A stretch of 64,000 nucleotides of DNA, taken from Porphyromonadaceae bacterium UBA4262. GTDB lineage: Bacteria; Bacteroidota; Bacteroidia; Bacteroidales; Muribaculaceae. The stretch covers positions 1,176 through 65,175 of the forward strand of contig DGWI01000028.1 in assembly GCA_002396085.1 (NCBI GenBank), read 5' to 3'. The position numbers were made by a program, and so were the translations under genes. The notes beneath the pieces are model-generated. The model did no database searches and was not told where the DNA came from. It saw only the letters and a list, made by a program, of their open reading frames with translations. Positions 60,664 to 64,000 of the stretch are shown one piece after another (the first letter of the stretch is position 1; every line of letters starts with the position of its first letter).

Positions 60664-62574
60664 TCAATCTTTCTCAAGGTAGGTGTAGCCATACAAGCCC
60701 GAGCGGTAGTTGCGCACAAAGTCGTTACCCTCCTCGCTCGTGATCTTGCCCGACCGCACACTCTCATTGACCCACGACTCGACGTTGCGCACCAGTTGCT
60801 TGGGGCTGAACTGCACATAGTCGAGCACTTCGGCAACGGTCTCGCCGTCAATAATCTGGTCAATCTCATAGTGATCCTTGTAGACATCGATGTGCACCGC
60901 GTTTGTGTCGCCGAACAGGTTGTGCAGGTCGCCGAGGATTTCTTGATAGGCACCCACCAGAAACACACCCAGGTAGTAGTGCTCACCTTTCTTCAACCGG
61001 TGGACAGGCAGCGAGTGCGCCACACCCTGCTGAGAAATAAAGTTGGCTATCTTGCCGTCGCTGTCGCACGTGATGTCCTGGATGGTGGCCAGGCGGTCGG
61101 GACGCTCGCCCAGACGCTGCAATGGCACCACGGGGAACACCTGGTCGATGGCCCATGAGTCGGGTAGCGACTGGAACAGCGAGAAGTTGCAGAAGTACTT
61201 CTCGGGCAGCATCTTGGTCACGCTGCGCAACTCCTCGGGAGCGTGCTTCATGTTCGACACAATGTCGTTCACGTCGCGTGCCACACTCCAGAACAACTTC
61301 TCGACCATGGCGCGTGTGCGCAGGTCAATCAGGCCCAGGCTGAAGCGGTCAAGCGCCTCCTCGCGTATCTGCAACGCGTCGTGCCAGTACTCCAGCAGAC
61401 GTGTGTGGTTGATTTTGTCCCAAATCTCATACAGGTCACGCACCAGCTCGTCATCATCGTCGGCCACCTGATCCACATCGTCGTCCCACTGAGGCAGACC
61501 GGCGGTCTCGAGCACGTCCAGCACCAGCACCGAGTGGTGTGCTGTGAGCGAGCGGCCGCTCTCGTTGATGATGTTGGGATGTTTGAGGCCATTCTTGTTG
61601 CTGGCGTCGACAAAGGTGTAGACAGCGTCGTTGACATACTCCTGGATGCTGTAGTTCATCGAGTGGCTGCTGGCGCTGTTGCGTGTGCCGTCATAGTCCA
61701 CACCCAGACCGCCGCCGATGTCCACCAGTTCGATGTCATAGCCCAGCTTGCAGAGCTGCACATAGAACTGAGCCGCCTCGCGCAGGGCATTCTTGATGCG
61801 CCTGATCATCGTCACCTGGCTGCCGATGTGGAAGTGGATGAGCTTCAGGCAGTCTATCATGTTGTGCTCCTTGAGATAGTCCAGGGCCGTGAACAGTTCG
61901 CTCGTGTTCAGTCCAAACTTGCTGCGGTCGCCGCCGCTCTCTTCCCACTTGCCGCTGCCCGAGCTGGCGAGCTTGATGCGGATGCCTATATTGGGACGGA
62001 CACTCAGCCGATGGGCTATCTCGTCGATCAAGACCAGCTCGTTGAGTTTCTCGACCACCAGAAAGATGCGGCGGCCCATCTTCTGAGCCAGCAAGGCCAG
62101 CTCGATGTAGCCCCGGTCTTTGTAACCGTTGCAGATGATGGGCGAGTTGGCCTTGATGTCGGCCATGTTGATGGCAAGCACGGCATGAAGTTCGGGCTTC
62201 GAGCCTGCCTCTAGGCCGATGTTGAACCGGCGACCATGAGTCACCAGTTCTTCCACAACAGGTTGCATCTGGTTCACCTTGATGGGATAGATGATAAAGT
62301 TCTCGCCCTCATACTCATATTCCTTGGCCGCCTTCTTGAAGCAACTGGCCAACTGCTCGATGCGGTTGTCCAGGATGTCAGGAAAACGCAGCAGTGCAGG
62401 AGCCGAGATGTTGCGCGAGCGCAATTCATCCATCACTTCCATCAGATCCACCGACACGCTGCTCTGCTTGGGCGTGACGGTGATGTGTCCCTGCTCGTTG
62501 ATGCCGAAGTACTTCAGGCCCCAACCCTTGATGTTGTATAGTTCGGCGCTATCCTCAATGCGCCATTTGTTCAT
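60664..62574 (-). CDS. speA: Biosynthetic arginine decarboxylase
   Basis: 636 aa from ATG 62574 (MNKWRIEDSAELYNIKGWGL); a TTG at 62583 is less likely. The enzyme makes agmatine for polyamines. PLP-binding Lys in FIIYPIKVNQMQPV, the HFHIGSQ motif, GGGLGVDYDGT and the C-terminal lid NFSLFQSLPDSWAIDQVFPV are typical of SpeA. A -7 box TATTTTTG lies at 62622-62629. Confidence 0.95.
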   Translation of the reverse strand: MNKWRIEDSAELYNIKGWGLKYFGINEQGHITVTPKQSSVSVDLMEVMDELRSRNISAPALLRFPDILDNRIEQLASCFKKAAKEYEYEGENFIIYPIKVNQMQPVVEELVTHGRRFNIGLEAGSKPELHAVLAINMADIKANSPIICNGYKDRGYIELALLAQKMGRRIFLVVEKLNELVLIDEIAHRLSVRPNIGIRIKLASSGSGKWEESGGDRSKFGLNTSELFTALDYLKEHNMIDCLKLIHFHIGSQVTMIRRIKNALREAAQFYVQLCKLGYDIELVDIGGGLGVDYDGTRNSASSHSMNYSIQEYVNDAVYTFVDASNKNGLKHPNIINESGRSLTAHHSVLVLDVLETAGLPQWDDDVDQVADDDDELVRDLYEIWDKINHTRLLEYWHDALQIREEALDRFSLGLIDLRTRAMVEKLFWSVARDVNDIVSNMKHAPEELRSVTKMLPEKYFCNFSLFQSLPDSWAIDQVFPVVPLQRLGERPDRLATIQDITCDSDGKIANFISQQGVAHSLPVHRLKKGEHYYLGVFLVGAYQEILGDLHNLFGDTNAVHIDVYKDHYEIDQIIDGETVAEVLDYVQFSPKQLVRNVESWVNESVRSGKITSEEGNDFVRNYRSGLYGYTYLEKD

Positions 62575-62697
62575 GCCAGTCAACTTATTCGATATTTATC
62601 AGGTTCAACATTTTCAATCGACAAAAATACACTTTTTTTCGCAATTCTCAGAATTTTTTGCCTAACAATCCATTTTTTTCCCTATTTTTGCGCCATT

Positions 62698-62940
62698 GTA
62701 CCGCCGCGGTGTAGGAAATCGTACGGACGCGGCGAATGAAATCGTACGGACGCGGCGAATGAAATCGTACGGACGCGGCGTGCCGCGTGATCGCCCACCG
62801 TGAATAGCCACGGTGTTTGAGCCAGTACGGACGCGGCGAATGAAATCGTACGGACGCGGCGTGCCGCGTGATCACCCACCGTGAATAGCCACGGTGTTTG
62901 AGCCAGTACGGACGCGGCGTGCCGCGTGATCACCCATTTA
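62698..62940. repeat. REP-like palindrome array upstream of RAYT
   Basis: Units of 23 nt (TACGGACGCGGCGAATGAAA plus 3 nt) start at 62722, 62745 and 62826; 58-nt units with the full palindrome GCGGCGTGCCGC and a hairpin CACCGTG-AATAGC-CACGGTG start at 62768 and 62849, and a partial one at 62907. The order is A-A-B-A-B-B'. It directly precedes the RAYT pseudogene and is typical of REP/RAYT loci. Confidence 0.85.
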
Positions 62941-62960
62941 TCAAAATAATATCCAAATAG

Positions 62961-63503
62961 ATGCCCGACCAAGATCAATATCGCAAAAGTCCACGAGCTA
63001 ACTGGATTTCTTATAACAGTGGCTCATTCTTTGTTACTGTCTGTACACGGGACATGAAACACTACTTTGGCGAAATAGCTGACGGCATGATGCATTTGTC
63101 TGTCATTGGCGAGTTTGTGCACAACGAGTTAGCCAATGTGCGACAGCACCACCCACACATACTTATACCCTTGTTTGTCGTTATGCCCAATCATTTTCAT
63201 GCCATCATGGCCATTAATGAGCCGGGCAGTACTCATTTTACACCTCCGACGGCCGAACGGTATCTGCAATATCTGCCACATAAACAGAGGCCATTGCTAT
63301 CATCGGCCGTGGGAAGCATCAAATCGGCTGTGACCAGATTTGCCAACCAAAACCACTTGGAGTTCTGATGGCAAACGAGATTTCATGACCACATGATTAG
63401 AGACAGCAGAGATGGGAACAATATTGCCGACTACATTCGGCACAATGTGTCAAACTGGATGTACGACCGTTTTAATGAATGTGGTGGTTCTTTGGGTGGC
63501 TAA
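62961..63503 (+). pseudogene. REP-associated tyrosine transposase (RAYT), nonsense mutated
   Basis: A frame of 180 codons from ATG 62961 to TAA 63501-63503, interrupted by a TGA at 63366-63368. The Y1-transposase motifs are visible: FFVTVCTRDMKHYF, the metal-binding His pair in VMPNHFHAIM, and after the stop codon WQTRFHDHMIRD and YIRHNVSNWMYDRF with the catalytic Tyr candidate. The stop follows LEF where family members have LEFAW/LEFGW, so a single-base change (GGA to TGA) explains it. RAYTs move REP elements. The full-length product can only be made by readthrough. Confidence 0.85.
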
Positions 63504-63504
63504 T

Positions 63505-63660
63505 CACGCGGCACGCCGCAATGATGTGTCCCGGCGCATGAGCCAGTACGGACGCGGCGTGCCGCGTGATCGCCCACCGAAGGATAATTTTCATTCATGC
63601 GATCTGTCTGTGTAGTCAATGGCCAAAGTGGCTAATCACGCGGCACGCCGCGTCCCTACA
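63505..63660. repeat. REP-like elements downstream of RAYT (opposite and same orientation)
   Basis: TCACGCGGCACGCCGC at 63505-63520 and 63632-63650 is the reverse form; the direct form CGGACGCGGCGTGCCGCGTG with the GATCGCCCACCG continuation lies at 63547-63581. The RAYT is thus flanked by REP units on both sides. Confidence 0.85.
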
Positions 63661-63691
63661 ATGCAAATATAAATTATAAATTAAAAAAGCA

Positions 63692-64000
63692 ATGCGTTAC
63701 TTCATGCGACTGAGCTACCGTGGAGCAGGCTTCCACGGATGGCAAATACAGCCCAACGACAACAGTGTGCAGCAGACCATCGAGCAAGCCATGGCCACAG
63801 TACTGCGCCACCCTGTGTCCATCACCGGTGCCGGGCGCACCGACACTGGTGTCAACGCTCGCATGATGGTGGCGCACTTTGATGTCGACACTCCCATCGC
63901 CGACACGGCCTTGCTGGTGCGCAGCATCAATGGCATTGTAGGACGTGACATTGCCATTCACGCCATCTTTCCTGTCCATGACGATGCACACGCCCGCTTC
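63692..64000 (+). CDS. truA: tRNA pseudouridine synthase A, N-terminal part (3' cut by window edge)
   Basis: 103 codons from ATG 63692 to the window end. The start MRYFMRLSYRGAGFHGWQIQ and AGRTDTGVNARMMVAHFD carry the catalytic Asp in the GRTDxGV motif (His of the usual GVHA is Asn here). TruA modifies U38-40 of tRNA anticodon loops. It starts right after the downstream REP elements, with an A/T-rich leader. Confidence 0.93.
   Translation, partial: MRYFMRLSYRGAGFHGWQIQPNDNSVQQTIEQAMATVLRHPVSITGAGRTDTGVNARMMVAHFDVDTPIADTALLVRSINGIVGRDIAIHAIFPVHDDAHARF

Noticed and set aside
62698..62940. Possible CRISPR array
   Set aside because: Units are 23 and 58 nt, mostly repeat with no unique spacers, palindromic and next to a RAYT; this is a REP array.

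Overview
The window is chromosomal DNA of a Bacteroidales bacterium, most likely from the Muribaculaceae/Prevotellaceae side of the order (genus not resolved). The evidence is: promoters of the Bacteroidetes form (TTTG/TTG, about 19-20 nt, then TAnnTTTG) in front of many genes; weak Shine-Dalgarno sites; type IX secretion (PorU and C25 proteases); BspA-like leucine-rich repeats; a gamma-alpha fused 2-oxoacid:ferredoxin oxidoreductase; and a zinc-less L36. No rRNA, tRNA, prophage or CRISPR array was seen.

Layout. 1-3476: end of the ribosomal/alpha operon (infA, rpmJ, rpsM, rpsK, rpsD, rpoA, rplQ) with an internal promoter and a structured leader before rpsD. 3494-5622: a secreted BspA-like protein, a DEDDh exonuclease and a small zinc protein. 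5829-10205 (minus strand): an accessory cluster with a radical SAM/SPASM protein carrying an N-terminal PqqD-like domain, candidate short peptides, a compact SelO-like kinase-fold protein and two membrane proteins. 10206-11027: a non-coding stretch bounded by a 19-bp direct repeat, with two candidate minus-strand RNAs sharing a sequence motif. 11028-14692: Ser/Thr kinase, HTH protein and C69 dipeptidase in one operon. 14771-29518 (minus): PorU, a fumarylacetoacetase-fold protein that has lost its metal ligands, and three tandem PorU-like C25 proteases.

29759-35041: a tiny acidic lipoprotein, then a TolC/HlyD/ABC-2 permease export operon with no ATPase gene. 35332-44579: three paralogous secreted proteins with a type IX-like tail, interleaved with kdsC, maf, an ATP-grasp gene and dinB. 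44844-47728: korAB. 48019-62574: housekeeping genes (holB, AddB-like nuclease, MlaFE-like transporter, a LuxR regulator with a pseudo-receiver beside a hemerythrin protein, udk, lptB, rplY, pth, threonine aldolase, an S4-domain protein, speA). 62698-63660: a REP-like repeat array around a RAYT transposase broken by one stop codon. 63692-64000: start of truA.

The parts that look least described are the radical SAM/SelO-like cluster with its small peptides, the paired structured RNAs next to it, and the tandem PorU-like protease array with the FAH-fold pseudoenzyme. Intergenic DNA also carries short-period repeats: a 9-nt CTAG array, AATT-rich repeats and heptamers.
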